64,000 nt of DNA, from positions 347,289 to 411,288 of the forward strand of contig NZ_BJND01000008.1 in assembly GCF_006539505.1 (NCBI RefSeq), in the 5' to 3' direction. Position 1 is the stretch's first letter. Every line of letters starts with the position of its first letter. A model generated the notes under the pieces. That model searched no databases and was not told the DNA's origin. It worked only from the letters and a program-made list of their open reading frames with translations. Source of the DNA: Streptomyces spinoverrucosus. GTDB taxonomy: Bacteria; Actinomycetota; Actinomycetes; Streptomycetales; Streptomycetaceae. This document shows, piece after piece, positions 8,940 through 17,463 of this stretch. Both the position numbers and the translations under genes were made by a program.

Positions 8940-10013
8940 ATGAGCCGCGCCGACGACCTGCCCACCCCCAACCGCCGACTCGTACTGAAGAGCGCCGCCC
9001 TCGCCGCGGGCGCCCTGGCCGCCGCCGCCACCACCGCAACAGCAGCCCCTCGGAAAGCAGCCGGTCCTTACGTGAACCCGCTCGTCCTCAACCGCGCCGA
9101 CCCGCACATCACGCGGCACACGGACGGCTACTACTACTTCACCGCCACCGCCCCCGAGTACGACCGCATCATCCTGCGCCGCTCGCGCACCCTGAACGGC
9201 CTCGGGACCGCCGCCGAGTCCGTCATCTGGCGCGCTCACCCGACCGGTGACATGGGCGCCCACATCTGGGCTCCGGAAATGCATCGGATCAAGGGCAAGT
9301 GGTACATCTACTTCGCCGCCGCCCCCGCCGAGGACGTGTGGCGGATCCGCATCTGGGTCCTGGAGAACTCCAACCCCAACCCCTTCCGCGGAACCTGGGT
9401 GGAGAAGGGCCAGATCAAGACGGCCTGGGAGACCTTCTCCCTCGACGCCACCACCTTCACCCACCGCGGCAACCGCTACCTCGCCTGGGCCCAGCACGAG
9501 CCCGGCATGGACAACAACACCGGCCTGTGGCTGTCGAAGATGGCGAACCCGTGGACCCTGACGGGCCCCCAGATCAGACTCTCCACCCCCGAGTACGACT
9601 GGGAGTGCATCGGCTTCAAGGTGAACGAGGGGCCGTACGTCCTCAAGCGCAACGGCCGGATCTTCATGACCTACTCGGCCAGCGCCACCGACCACAACTA
9701 CTGCGTCGGCCTGCTCACCGCCCCCGCGAACGCGGACCTCATGAACCCCGCCAGCTGGTCCAAGTCCCCGACGCCGGTCTTCACCAGCAACGACACCACC
9801 AAGCAGTACGGCCCCGGCCACAACTGCTTCACGGTCGCCGAGGACGGCCGCACCGATGTCCTCGTCTACCACGCACGCCAGTACAAGGAGATCAACGGCG
9901 ACCCGCTCAACGACCCCAACCGCCACACCCGCGTGCAGACCCTCCGCTGGAAGCCGGACGGCACCCCGGACTTCGGCATCCCCGTCGCCGACACCGCACC
10001 GCGCGGAGCGTGA
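8940..10013 (+). CDS. GH43 arabinan-active hydrolase, Tat-exported
   Basis: 357 residues with a Tat signal (NRRLVLKSAALAAG). The five-bladed propeller of family GH43 is evident: catalytic base Asp in RADPHITRHTDGYYYF, the pKa-modulating Asp near SFSLDATTF, and the acid Glu in KVNEGPYVLKR. The closest relative in this window is the gene at 28.2 kb, which shares ADPHI, GHIWAPE-like and EKGQIKT segments but also has a CBM42; this copy lacks any binding module. Likely an exo-1,5-alpha-L-arabinanase/arabinofuranosidase (GH43 subfamily 26-like). The start has GAGAGG 8 bases upstream. It is followed after one base by the galactanase-like gene, so the two are co-translated. Confidence 0.85.
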   Translation: MSRADDLPTPNRRLVLKSAALAAGALAAAATTATAAPRKAAGPYVNPLVLNRADPHITRHTDGYYYFTATAPEYDRIILRRSRTLNGLGTAAESVIWRAHPTGDMGAHIWAPEMHRIKGKWYIYFAAAPAEDVWRIRIWVLENSNPNPFRGTWVEKGQIKTAWETFSLDATTFTHRGNRYLAWAQHEPGMDNNTGLWLSKMANPWTLTGPQIRLSTPEYDWECIGFKVNEGPYVLKRNGRIFMTYSASATDHNYCVGLLTAPANADLMNPASWSKSPTPVFTSNDTTKQYGPGHNCFTVAEDGRTDVLVYHARQYKEINGDPLNDPNRHTRVQTLRWKPDGTPDFGIPVADTAPRGA

Positions 10014-10014
10014 C

Positions 10015-11427
10015 ATGAGACGCCTGTACGCGATCCTCCTCGCCCTGTGCTGTGCGCTCGCCGGTGCTCTCGTCACCGCGGCCCCGGCGAGCGCCGCGCC
10101 GCAGACGATCACCAACGGCACGCAGTTCACCGACACGTCGGGCAACCCCGTGCACGCCCACGGCGGCGGCATCATCAAGGTCGGCGCCTACTACTACTGG
10201 TTCGGCGAGCACCGCAACGCCGACAACACCTTCCGGTACGTGGACGCCTACCGCTCCACCGACCTGAAGAACTGGGAGTTCAGGAACCACGTCCTGACCC
10301 AGTCCACCGACCCGGAACTGGCCGTCGCCAACATCGAGCGGCCCAAGGTCATGTACAACGCGTCCACCGGCAAGTTCGTGATGTGGATGCACAAGGAGAA
10401 CGGCTCCGACTACAGCGAGGCCCGCGCGGCCGTCGCCGTCTCGGACACCGTCGACGGCGACTACACCTGGCAGGGCAGCTTCCGCCCGCTCGGCCAGCAC
10501 ATGTCCCGGGACATCACGGTCTTCGTCGACACCGACGGAACCGGTTACATGATCTCCGCCGCCCGCGAGAACTACGACCTGCACATCTACCGCCTGACCA
10601 GCGACTACACCGGCATCGCCGCCCTGGTCGCCGACCCCTGGCACGGCGGCCACCGCGAGGCCCCGGCCCTGTTCAAGCGGAACGGCGTCTACTTCATGCT
10701 GACCTCGGGCGCCACCGGCTGGAACCCCAACCAGCAGCAGTACGCCACCGCCACCAGCATCACCGGCCCCTGGACCGCGATGACCAACGTCGGCGACTCG
10801 ACGGCATACGGCTCGCAGACCACGTACGTCCTGCCCGTGCAGGGCACCTCGGGCACCGCGTACCTCTACCTGGGCGACCGCTGGGGCAACTCCTTCGGCG
10901 GCACCGTCAACGACTCCCGCTACGTCTGGCTGCCGCTGACCTTCCCCACCTCGCGATCGATGTCGATGTCCTGGTCACCGGAGGTCACCATCGACGCGGC
11001 GGCCGGCACGGTGAGCGGTGCCGGCGCCACGTACCAGACGCTGATCGCCCGGCACAGCGCCAAGTGCGCCGACGTACCGAACCAGTCGCTGTGGCAGGGC
11101 GCCGCGCTCAGCCAGTACACCTGCAACGGCGGCAACAACCAGAAGTTCTGGTTCAAGCCCGTCGGCAGCGGCTACTACCAGCTGATGGTCCGCAACAGCA
11201 GCCTCTGCCTCACCGAGAACGCGGCCAACGTCACCCAGGAGAACTGCAACACCGCCGCCACCAACCAGCAGTGGAGCGTGACCGCTTCCGGCAGCTACTG
11301 GCTGATCAGGGCCAGGACCACCGGCGAGTGCCTGGACGTGAACGGCGCGTCCACCGCCAACTCCGCCGCGCTGATCACCTACACCTGCAATGGAGGAACG
11401 AACCAGCAGTGGACGCGCGGAACGTGA
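10015..11427 (+). CDS. GH43 exo-beta-1,3-galactanase-like enzyme with CBM13 (ricin-type) domain
   Basis: 470 residues with a Sec signal (LLALCCALAGALVTAAPASAA). The catalytic part (about 30-335) looks like GH43 subfamily 24: NIERPKVMYN and HREAPALFKR supply the conserved glutamates, and YGSQTTYVLP has a glutamine where the characterised fungal galactanase uses Gln in place of the usual base. The C-terminal 130 residues form a ricin-B/CBM13 trefoil with three QxW-type repeats (NQKFW, NQQWSV, NQQWTR) and cysteine pairs. The same architecture is known for the Streptomyces avermitilis exo-1,3-galactanase, so removal of galactose from type-II arabinogalactan side chains is likely. Start codon sits one base after the stop of the preceding arabinanase. 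Confidence 0.82.
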   Translation: MRRLYAILLALCCALAGALVTAAPASAAPQTITNGTQFTDTSGNPVHAHGGGIIKVGAYYYWFGEHRNADNTFRYVDAYRSTDLKNWEFRNHVLTQSTDPELAVANIERPKVMYNASTGKFVMWMHKENGSDYSEARAAVAVSDTVDGDYTWQGSFRPLGQHMSRDITVFVDTDGTGYMISAARENYDLHIYRLTSDYTGIAALVADPWHGGHREAPALFKRNGVYFMLTSGATGWNPNQQQYATATSITGPWTAMTNVGDSTAYGSQTTYVLPVQGTSGTAYLYLGDRWGNSFGGTVNDSRYVWLPLTFPTSRSMSMSWSPEVTIDAAAGTVSGAGATYQTLIARHSAKCADVPNQSLWQGAALSQYTCNGGNNQKFWFKPVGSGYYQLMVRNSSLCLTENAANVTQENCNTAATNQQWSVTASGSYWLIRARTTGECLDVNGASTANSAALITYTCNGGTNQQWTRGT

Positions 11428-11430
11428 CGG

Positions 11431-13113
11431 TCAGGCGAGCAGGTCGATCGCGTCGATCGCGGTGCCCGCGCTGAGATAGGACGTCGTCCCCGAACCGCTC
11501 ACCACGTGGATCTTCAGCGTGTTGTACGCGCCGGTGTCCGTCAGCCAGGCGGACGCCGGAACGCTGTAGGTGAACGTGTGGTTGTTGCCGCGGTACGAGC
11601 CGTTGGTCAGCGACCTCGTGTTCGGCTGGGTGGGCGGTGCGGGGATCGCCGACGTCCACGTGTCGTTGACGACGACCTGCGGGCGGCCGTTGGCGTAGGC
11701 CGTCGTCACGCCGATCCGCAGCGTGTGGGCGGCGGCGGCCTGGGCGGCGGTCAGCCGGAAGTAGACGATGATCCCGCTGTTGACGTCCTTCCAGAGATAG
11801 CAGGGGAACGCCGACGTCTCACTGCCGCTGCCGATCACCACATTGCCGGTCCAGGGGGCGGCCCGGACGTCCGACGGATGGGCGTACGTCATCAGGTCGG
11901 CGTTCTTGAAGCCCCTGGGCGTCCCCGTCCAGTCGCCGATCCGCCAGATCGCGCTCGCGTTGGACGGGTCGTTCGAGGAGGGGACGGCGATCGTGTTGAG
12001 GGTGGTCGTCGCGCCCGCGCTCACCGTCACCGACTGCGTATACACGGCGAGTTCGTCCTTGAACACGGTCAGGGTGTACGTCCCCGGAAGGACACCCCCG
12101 ATGGAGAAGTAACCGTCCGATGCTCGTGCCGAACCCCAGTACTGCGCCGCCGAGTCGGCGAGGCCGACGGTGTACGGGTGCGCCGTGTTCCGCCCGCTGA
12201 TCCCGACGCCCGCGACCCGGCCGCGGCCACTCGCCGCGACGTACCCGGAGATGCCGAGCGAGTCCGCCCACGGGGTCGTGAGCGTTCCCGGGAACAGCGC
12301 CGAGGAGGGCGCCCCGCCGTCCGTGAAGGCGATGACGTACGGGCCCTGGAGGCCGAAGCGCTGGTCCTCGGTCTGGTTCTGGCCGTAGTAGAGGATCTCG
12401 TAGAGGCCGCCGCCGTCCGCGCTCTGGTGGCGGAGGAGGGAGCGGTAGAAGGGGCCGCCGGAGGCCTTCTCGTGGTTGCTGCGCACGATCCACAGGCCGA
12501 CGCTGCCGGTCGTCCAGCCGATGTAGTTGTAGTCCATGACCCGCAGCCGGGAGTAGTGCTTGGAGCGGGTCTGACCGTCGGACTTTCTGAACACGTCCTG
12601 CGCCTCGATGGTGGTGGGCGCGTAGGTGTAGGAGTCGGGCTCGTCGTTGAGGAACAGGCCCTTTCGCACCCGCAGGATGTAACGGGTCGCGGAAACCGAT
12701 GTGTCGGCCTTGTTGGTCCACAGGTAGATGTTGTTCTCGCCGCTGCGGGCCGCGTAGTAGTGCCGGAGAGTGCCGTAGGCGACGGAGATCAGGATCGTGG
12801 TCCCGGACTGCCTGATCGTCACCGTGGAGCTGCCGAGGCCCGACTCGATGTGCGAGTTCATGCCGCCGTAGCCCTGGTACTCCGTGCCCCGGTAGACCAG
12901 GGAGGACAGATCGCCGTTGGACTTACGGACCTTGAAAACGAGGTCGGCGCCGGTGTCGACGACGTAGTTCGAGCCGTCGTCGCTCCAGCCGAAGGCCGCG
13001 GCCCGCGCGGTGCCGGTGAGCGCGGCGCCGGCGGCGGCCGCGGTGGCGCCGACGACGAAGGCGCGGCGGCCGAGGGCCGGGCGGACGCGGGGCCCGTCTG
13101 TGGCTGAGGACAT
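11431..13113 (-). CDS. Rhamnogalacturonan lyase (PL4-type), Tat-exported
   Basis: 560 residues with a Tat signal (LGRRAFVVGATAAAAG). The order of domains is that of PL4 rhamnogalacturonan lyases: an N-terminal beta-sandwich catalytic region (YVVDTGADLVFKV, then RLRVMDYNYIGWT), a small FnIII/carboxypeptidase-regulatory-like domain near 330-400 (YFSIGGVLPGTYTLTVF), and a C-terminal carbohydrate-binding sandwich (IWRIGDWTGTP to the end, with HTFTYSVPAS). It should cleave the rhamnose-galacturonate backbone of RG-I by beta-elimination outside the cell. The ATG has GGAGGCG upstream. It is divergent from the acetylesterase gene; the shared promoter region contains two palindromes, consistent with joint control. 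Stop lies 3 bases from that of the convergent galactanase gene. Confidence 0.85.
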   Translation of the reverse strand: MSSATDGPRVRPALGRRAFVVGATAAAAGAALTGTARAAAFGWSDDGSNYVVDTGADLVFKVRKSNGDLSSLVYRGTEYQGYGGMNSHIESGLGSSTVTIRQSGTTILISVAYGTLRHYYAARSGENNIYLWTNKADTSVSATRYILRVRKGLFLNDEPDSYTYAPTTIEAQDVFRKSDGQTRSKHYSRLRVMDYNYIGWTTGSVGLWIVRSNHEKASGGPFYRSLLRHQSADGGGLYEILYYGQNQTEDQRFGLQGPYVIAFTDGGAPSSALFPGTLTTPWADSLGISGYVAASGRGRVAGVGISGRNTAHPYTVGLADSAAQYWGSARASDGYFSIGGVLPGTYTLTVFKDELAVYTQSVTVSAGATTTLNTIAVPSSNDPSNASAIWRIGDWTGTPRGFKNADLMTYAHPSDVRAAPWTGNVVIGSGSETSAFPCYLWKDVNSGIIVYFRLTAAQAAAAHTLRIGVTTAYANGRPQVVVNDTWTSAIPAPPTQPNTRSLTNGSYRGNNHTFTYSVPASAWLTDTGAYNTLKIHVVSGSGTTSYLSAGTAIDAIDLLA

Positions 13114-13178
13114 GGGTCGCCTCCTGGGTCTGTGGGGGCGGTGCGGGTGCTGGGAAGGGTGACAGTCGAATCGCGTTC

Positions 13179-13246
13179 GCGAAAGGGCTTTCGCACGCAG
13201 GAAGTTGGCGGTGATGCGAATTGGCGCAGAGGTCTAGAAAGCGCTT
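13179..13246. promoter_or_regulatory. Two palindromic candidate operators in the divergent lyase/acetylesterase promoter region
   Basis: GCGAAAG-GG-CTTTCGC (13179-13194) is a perfect 7+7 inverted repeat, and AAGCGCTT (13239-13246, within AGAAAGCGCTTGCTG) is an 8-base palindrome with the central CG of LacI-family sites; GAAACGTT follows closely. They lie between the divergent starts at 13113 and 13304, so one regulator could control both genes. The binding protein is not known. Confidence 0.5.
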
Positions 13247-13303
13247 GCTGAAACGTTGTACGGTCCGAGCCGCGCGCCTTGTCGACCTGCCTCGGGAGCA
13301 GCC

Positions 13304-14347
13304 ATGAGACGTTTCACCCTCGCCGCGCCGGCCGCGCTGGCCATTGCCACCTTCCTGACGGCCGTGCCGGTTCAGGCGTACGACGGGCACCGCGCCCTCG
13401 GCCCGGAGAACTGCACCGCCACCGCCTGCCACTTCGACGTGCCGCCCGGGACGTACGACGTGCGCGTCGTCCTCGGCGGAGAGGAGCCGTCCAGCACGGC
13501 CATCACCGGCGAGACCCGGCGCTCGCTGCTCCCCGAGACGGCCGTCGCGGCGGGCGAGCGCGTGGCCCGCAGCTTCACGGTGAACGTCCGCACGCCCGAG
13601 GGCGAGCCGACCGGAGCCGACGGCGCCGCGGGCCTGGATCTGGTGCTGGGCGGTTCGGCCCCCGCGCTCGCCGACATCCGGGTGACGCCCGCCCGGCACA
13701 CCCGCCAGATCTTCCTCGTCGGCGACTCCACGGTCTGCGACCAGCCCGGCGACCCGTACTCCGCCTGGGGCCAGCAACTGCCGCAGTTCCTGCGCAAGGG
13801 CGTCTCCGTCGCCAACTACGCCGACTCGGGCGAAAGCACGGTCACCTACCTGCAGAACCCGCAGCTGTGGGCCACCGTCCAGCCGCAGATCCGGCGCGGC
13901 GACCTCGTCCTCATCCAGCTCGCCCACAACGACAAGCAGACCGACGAGGCGACCTACCGGGCCAACCTCGAAACGCTCGTGGACGGCGTGCGCGCCGAGG
14001 GCGGCCGTCCGGTGCTGGTCACGCCCATCGTGCGGCGCTGGTTCAACTCCGACGGCACCCTGAACAACGGCACCGCACTCCTGGTCAACGGTCTGGGCGT
14101 CGACCACCCGGCCGTCACCCGCTCGGTCGCGGCCGCCAAGGGCGTCCCCCTCATCGACCTCACGGCGAAGACGAAAGCCCTGGTGGAGACGCTGGGCGTG
14201 GAGGCGTCCAAGGCGCTGTACCTCTACAACGAGAAACGGGACAACACGCACACCTCCGTGCACGGCGCCACGGTCTACGCGGGCCTGGTCCGGGACGAAC
14301 TCACCGCTCAGCATCTGGTGCCGCAGGGCAAGGTGCGGGTGGGATGA
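13304..14347 (+). CDS. Rhamnogalacturonan acetylesterase (CE12-type SGNH hydrolase), secreted
   Basis: 347 residues with a Sec signal (LAAPAALAIATFL, cleavage near QAYD). After about 110 residues of an N-terminal beta domain, the SGNH fold begins with the nucleophile block FLVGDSTVCD, then SGESTVTYL, QLAHNDKQTD (the oxyanion Asn block) and the C-terminal DNTHTSVHGA carrying the Asp-x-x-His pair. These match CE12 rhamnogalacturonan acetylesterases, which remove acetyl groups from galacturonate in RG-I so that the lyase can act. The start has GGGAG 6 bases upstream. Divergent from the RG lyase gene and followed by a hairpin and DUF2264 gene. Confidence 0.85.
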   Translation: MRRFTLAAPAALAIATFLTAVPVQAYDGHRALGPENCTATACHFDVPPGTYDVRVVLGGEEPSSTAITGETRRSLLPETAVAAGERVARSFTVNVRTPEGEPTGADGAAGLDLVLGGSAPALADIRVTPARHTRQIFLVGDSTVCDQPGDPYSAWGQQLPQFLRKGVSVANYADSGESTVTYLQNPQLWATVQPQIRRGDLVLIQLAHNDKQTDEATYRANLETLVDGVRAEGGRPVLVTPIVRRWFNSDGTLNNGTALLVNGLGVDHPAVTRSVAAAKGVPLIDLTAKTKALVETLGVEASKALYLYNEKRDNTHTSVHGATVYAGLVRDELTAQHLVPQGKVRVG

Positions 14348-14350
14348 ACT

Positions 14351-14386
14351 CCTGGGGCGCCCCGACCGGAACCGGGGCGCTCCAGG
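14351..14386 (+). terminator. Strong hairpin between acetylesterase and DUF2264 genes
   Basis: Arms CCTGGGGCGCCCCG (14351-14364) and CGGGGCGCTCCAGG (14373-14386) pair over 14 positions with one mismatch around an 8-base loop. It begins 3 bases after the acetylesterase stop and ends about 10 bases before the Shine-Dalgarno of the next gene, so it may terminate, attenuate or stabilise the transcript. Confidence 0.65.
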
Positions 14387-14410
14387 ACCAGCTGGAAGGA
14401 AGGCCTGCCG

Positions 14411-16105
14411 ATGGATCTGCCCCCCGACGACCGCACCCTGAGCCCGTACACCGGGTACACGCGCGCCCACTGGGAGGCCGCCGCCGACGCCCTGCTCGCC
14501 GCCGTGGAGCCGTACGCCACCGAGGAGCACGCCCTCTACGATCTGCCCGGCGATCACACCAGCTGGTCCGGCAGGCTCTCGGACGGCCTGGAGGGCCACG
14601 CCCGTACGCTGCTGCTGGCGGCCTTCCGCCGGGACGGGACCGCGCTCGAACGGTACGCCGAGGGACTCGCCGCCGGAGTCTCCGGAGTCTGGCCCCGCAT
14701 CGTGGACCGTGGCCAGCCCCTGGTCGAGGCGGCGTCCATCGCCCTGGCCCTGCGCCTGACGCGCGACCTGCTGTGGGACCGGCTCGACGACGCCGTACGT
14801 CAGCGGGCGGCCGCCTGGCTCGCCGACGCGCTCACCGCGGAGCCCTGGCCGTGCAACTGGGAACTGTTCCCGGTGACGGTCGGTGGATTCCTGGAGGACA
14901 TCGGCTACGAGACCGAGGCGTCCCGCAAGGCGATCGACCGGGGGCTGGAGCGCATCGAGCAGTGGTACCTCGGAGACGGCTGGTACACCGACGGCGACGG
15001 CCGCAAGTTCGACTACTACAACGGCTGGGCGATGCACCTCTACCCGGTGCTGCACGCCTGGCTCGCGGACGACAACCGGTTGCTGGACCTCTACGGCGGC
15101 CGGCTCTCCCGGCACCTCGCCGACTACTCCCGCCTGTTCGGGGCCGACGGCGCCCCGATGCACCAGGGCCGCTCCCTCACCTACCGTTTCGCCACCACGG
15201 CCCCGCTGTGGCTCGGCGCGCTCAGCGGCCACACCCCGCTGTCGCCGGGGGAGACGCGGCGGCTGGCGTCGGGTGCGCTGCGCTATTTCCTGGACCGGGG
15301 CGCGGTGGACGAGCATGGGCTGCTGACCCTGGGCTGGCACGGCCCCAATGAGGCGCTGCTGCAAGGGTATTCGGGACCGGCGTCCCCGTACTGGGCCAGC
15401 AAGGGTTTCCTCGGTCTCCTCCTGCCCCCCGACCACGAGGTGTGGACGGCGACCGAGGAACCGGGTCCCGCGGAGCGCGCCGACGCGGTAACGCCGCTCG
15501 GCCCGCCCAACTGGCTGCTCCAGTCCACCCGTTCGGACGGCCTGGTCCGACTCCACAACCACGGCAGCGAGGACGTGCGCTACGACCCCTTCTACACGCG
15601 CCTCGCCTATTCGACCGTGACGGAGCCTTCGGCGTCGTACGACAACAGTGTGATCGTCGGGGAGGACGCGAGCCGGACGGGGATCGTGCCGTTGGGGGTG
15701 GGGGAGGGCTGGGCGGCCTCCCGGCACACGGTCGGTGACGGGGTTCAGGTGACCAGCGTGGTGCTCGCGCACGGTGCCGCAGAGATGCGGGCGTATCTGG
15801 TGACGGGCGCTGCGCCCGGGACCCCGGTGCGGGTGACCGGGTGGGCGGCGGGGGAGGGCGTGCGGTCCGAGTTGCTCCCCGTCCTCGGCCTCACCGACTC
15901 CCTCACGGGCGTCATGGGTGACGACGGCGCCACCCTCTTCGCCGCCCTGGTCCGGCTCACTGGCGAACCGGACCCCGTGCCGCTGGAGGAGACGGTGACC
16001 GTGCGGAGCGGCGGGCCGGGGGAGCTGAGAGTGCGGTGGAGCGCCGGACCCGAGGTGCGGGTCCGGCTGGACGCCTCCGGAGTGGAAGTGGTCCCGGTCG
16101 CCTGA
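14411..16105 (+). CDS. DUF2264 domain protein (probable intracellular glycoside-processing enzyme)
   Basis: 564 residues covering a DUF2264-type alpha/alpha toroid (PPDDRTLSPYTGYTRAHW at the start, then WLADALTAEPWPCNWELFPV, GDGWYTDGDGRKFDYYNGWAMH and GLLTLGWHG) followed by a C-terminal beta region from about residue 400. No signal peptide is visible, suggesting cytoplasmic action. DUF2264 proteins often occur beside unsaturated-uronyl hydrolases and RG-degrading genes, and the toroid fold is shared with GH88/GH105, so processing of oligosaccharides released by the neighbouring lyase is plausible, but no catalytic role is established here. The start follows GGAAGGAAGG. Confidence 0.75.
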   Translation: MDLPPDDRTLSPYTGYTRAHWEAAADALLAAVEPYATEEHALYDLPGDHTSWSGRLSDGLEGHARTLLLAAFRRDGTALERYAEGLAAGVSGVWPRIVDRGQPLVEAASIALALRLTRDLLWDRLDDAVRQRAAAWLADALTAEPWPCNWELFPVTVGGFLEDIGYETEASRKAIDRGLERIEQWYLGDGWYTDGDGRKFDYYNGWAMHLYPVLHAWLADDNRLLDLYGGRLSRHLADYSRLFGADGAPMHQGRSLTYRFATTAPLWLGALSGHTPLSPGETRRLASGALRYFLDRGAVDEHGLLTLGWHGPNEALLQGYSGPASPYWASKGFLGLLLPPDHEVWTATEEPGPAERADAVTPLGPPNWLLQSTRSDGLVRLHNHGSEDVRYDPFYTRLAYSTVTEPSASYDNSVIVGEDASRTGIVPLGVGEGWAASRHTVGDGVQVTSVVLAHGAAEMRAYLVTGAAPGTPVRVTGWAAGEGVRSELLPVLGLTDSLTGVMGDDGATLFAALVRLTGEPDPVPLEETVTVRSGGPGELRVRWSAGPEVRVRLDASGVEVVPVA

Positions 16106-16136
16106 CTCGCGGGCTTCGTGTGTTCCCGTGCGGCGG

Positions 16137-16592
16137 TCAGCCGAGCCAGCGGCCGTCGCGCATGAGGTCGCGTCCCCGCAGCTCGTTCGCCTCACGCCAG
16201 GCCTGGATACGCCGCGGCCGGATCAGGAAGTACTGGTAGGGCTCGTCGAGCTCACGCGGGTCGAAACCGGTCTTGGCCGCGAACGCGTCGCCCGTCTTGG
16301 CGGCGAGGTCGGCGAGGTCCACCGGCTCTGCGGTGCCGTCGACGACCACGACGTCGCGGGTCGGCCCGAGGCTGAGTCGTACCCGGCCGTCCGCCAGCAG
16401 GTTGCGGCCGGTGACCGAGGCGCGCGGCGTCGAGATGAGAAACGCGGTCCCGTCCCAGAGGTACGAGAGCGGCACCAGGTGGACACCGCCCGGAGAGCCC
16501 GCTGTCGCGACCCAGAGGTCGACCTCGTTCTCCAGTTTCGCGCGAGTGTCCCGAAGTCTCTGCTCAAGCCCACGCGGCGGCGCGTCCGTCAT
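16137..16592 (-). CDS. PNPOx-like flavin/F420-dependent family protein
   Basis: 151 residues with the split-barrel fold signature of the pyridoxamine-5'-phosphate oxidase-like superfamily: VDLWVATAG, VHLVPLSYLWDGTAFLIST, RNLLADGRVRLSLGPTRDVVVVDGTAE and the C-terminal tryptophan-containing RPRRIQAWREANE. Streptomyces has many F420-binding members of this fold; the cofactor here cannot be told apart from FMN by eye. The ATG at 16592 has GGAGGA 6 bases upstream, which rules against longer in-frame starts. No obvious operon partners. Confidence 0.8.
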   Translation of the reverse strand: MTDAPPRGLEQRLRDTRAKLENEVDLWVATAGSPGGVHLVPLSYLWDGTAFLISTPRASVTGRNLLADGRVRLSLGPTRDVVVVDGTAEPVDLADLAAKTGDAFAAKTGFDPRELDEPYQYFLIRPRRIQAWREANELRGRDLMRDGRWLG

Positions 16593-16743
16593 GCTTCCTC
16601 CAGTCACGTCGTGGAGAGCCCGGCCTCCAGGCGGACTGTCCATGGCGATCAGGCTAGGTGCGGCGCCGTGGCCCGCGCTTCTCGATTCCTGATCGATCCG
16701 GCCTCGGGCCGCTGTTGCCCGGTCTTCGTATGCTGGGCGCGTG

Positions 16744-17463
16744 ATGGCGGGTGGGCTGCGATGGCCTCTTGAGCTGCGGGACGGCGCTTGGGAGCGGCCG
16801 CTCGGAACGCCGGGTAGGGCCGCGGAGCCCGGGCTCTGGCTGGTGCGGGCGGAGGCGTTCCGGACGGTGGTGGCCCGGCTGGCCGACTCGGTGCTGGATG
16901 TGGCCGAGAAGCAGCGTGCGGCGGCGTTGCGGAGGGCGCGGGACAGGGACACGTATCTGGCGGGGCATGTGGGGCTGCGTCTGCTGCTGGGTGCGTACCT
17001 CGGTGTCCCGCCCGCCGATGTCCCGTTCCAGCGGCTGCCGTGTCCGTCCTGCGGTGAGCTGCACGGGCGTCCTGGGGTGCGGGGCGATCCGGTGCACTTC
17101 TCGCTGTCGCACAGTGGTGGGCTTTGTCTGCTGGCGTTCGCTCCGGTGCCGGTGGGGGTGGACATCGAGGCGGTCCCGGCACTTGAGGTGGCGCAGGAGG
17201 TGGGGATGTCCCTGCATCCGCAGGAGACGGCGGAGTTGCGCGCGGTGCGGGCGGTCGACCGACCGGCGGTGTTCGCCCGGGTGTGGGCGCGTAAGGAGGC
17301 TTATCTCAAAGGGCTGGGTGTGGGGCTGGGACGTGCCATGTCGCTCGATTATCTGGGGACGGCAAGTGCGGTGGCGAAGGTGCCGGGCTGGACGATCGAG
17401 GATGTGGCGGTGGGCGACGGCTACGCTGCCGCAGTCGCGGTTCAGGACTGCGTTCAGGACTGA
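16744..17463 (+). CDS. Sfp-type 4'-phosphopantetheinyl transferase
   Basis: 239 residues. It converts apo carrier proteins to holo form by adding the phosphopantetheine arm from CoA. The Mg-binding motif GVDIE (Asp140, Glu142), the upstream substrate-binding HFSLSHSGG and the WARKEAYLKGLG block (Glu185, Lys189) are all present, and the length fits the Sfp/Gsp group used for NRPS carrier domains. It is next to carrier-domain genes at 18.7-23.9 kb and probably activates them. No Shine-Dalgarno is seen; a GTG directly precedes the ATG and a TATGCT box lies about 7 bases upstream, so the message may be leaderless. Convergent with the SbnA-like gene, overlapping it by 10 bases. Confidence 0.88.
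   Translation: MAGGLRWPLELRDGAWERPLGTPGRAAEPGLWLVRAEAFRTVVARLADSVLDVAEKQRAAALRRARDRDTYLAGHVGLRLLLGAYLGVPPADVPFQRLPCPSCGELHGRPGVRGDPVHFSLSHSGGLCLLAFAPVPVGVDIEAVPALEVAQEVGMSLHPQETAELRAVRAVDRPAVFARVWARKEAYLKGLGVGLGRAMSLDYLGTASAVAKVPGWTIEDVAVGDGYAAAVAVQDCVQD

Noticed and set aside
13256..13303. Longer start for the acetylesterase
   Set aside because: The extra 16 residues are not part of a signal peptide and the ATG at 13304 has the better ribosome site.
12923..16195. Long 1090-codon open frame on the minus strand
   Set aside because: It runs antisense through the acetylesterase and DUF2264 genes, which have clear domains; composition is Arg/Pro/Gly-rich and no family is seen.
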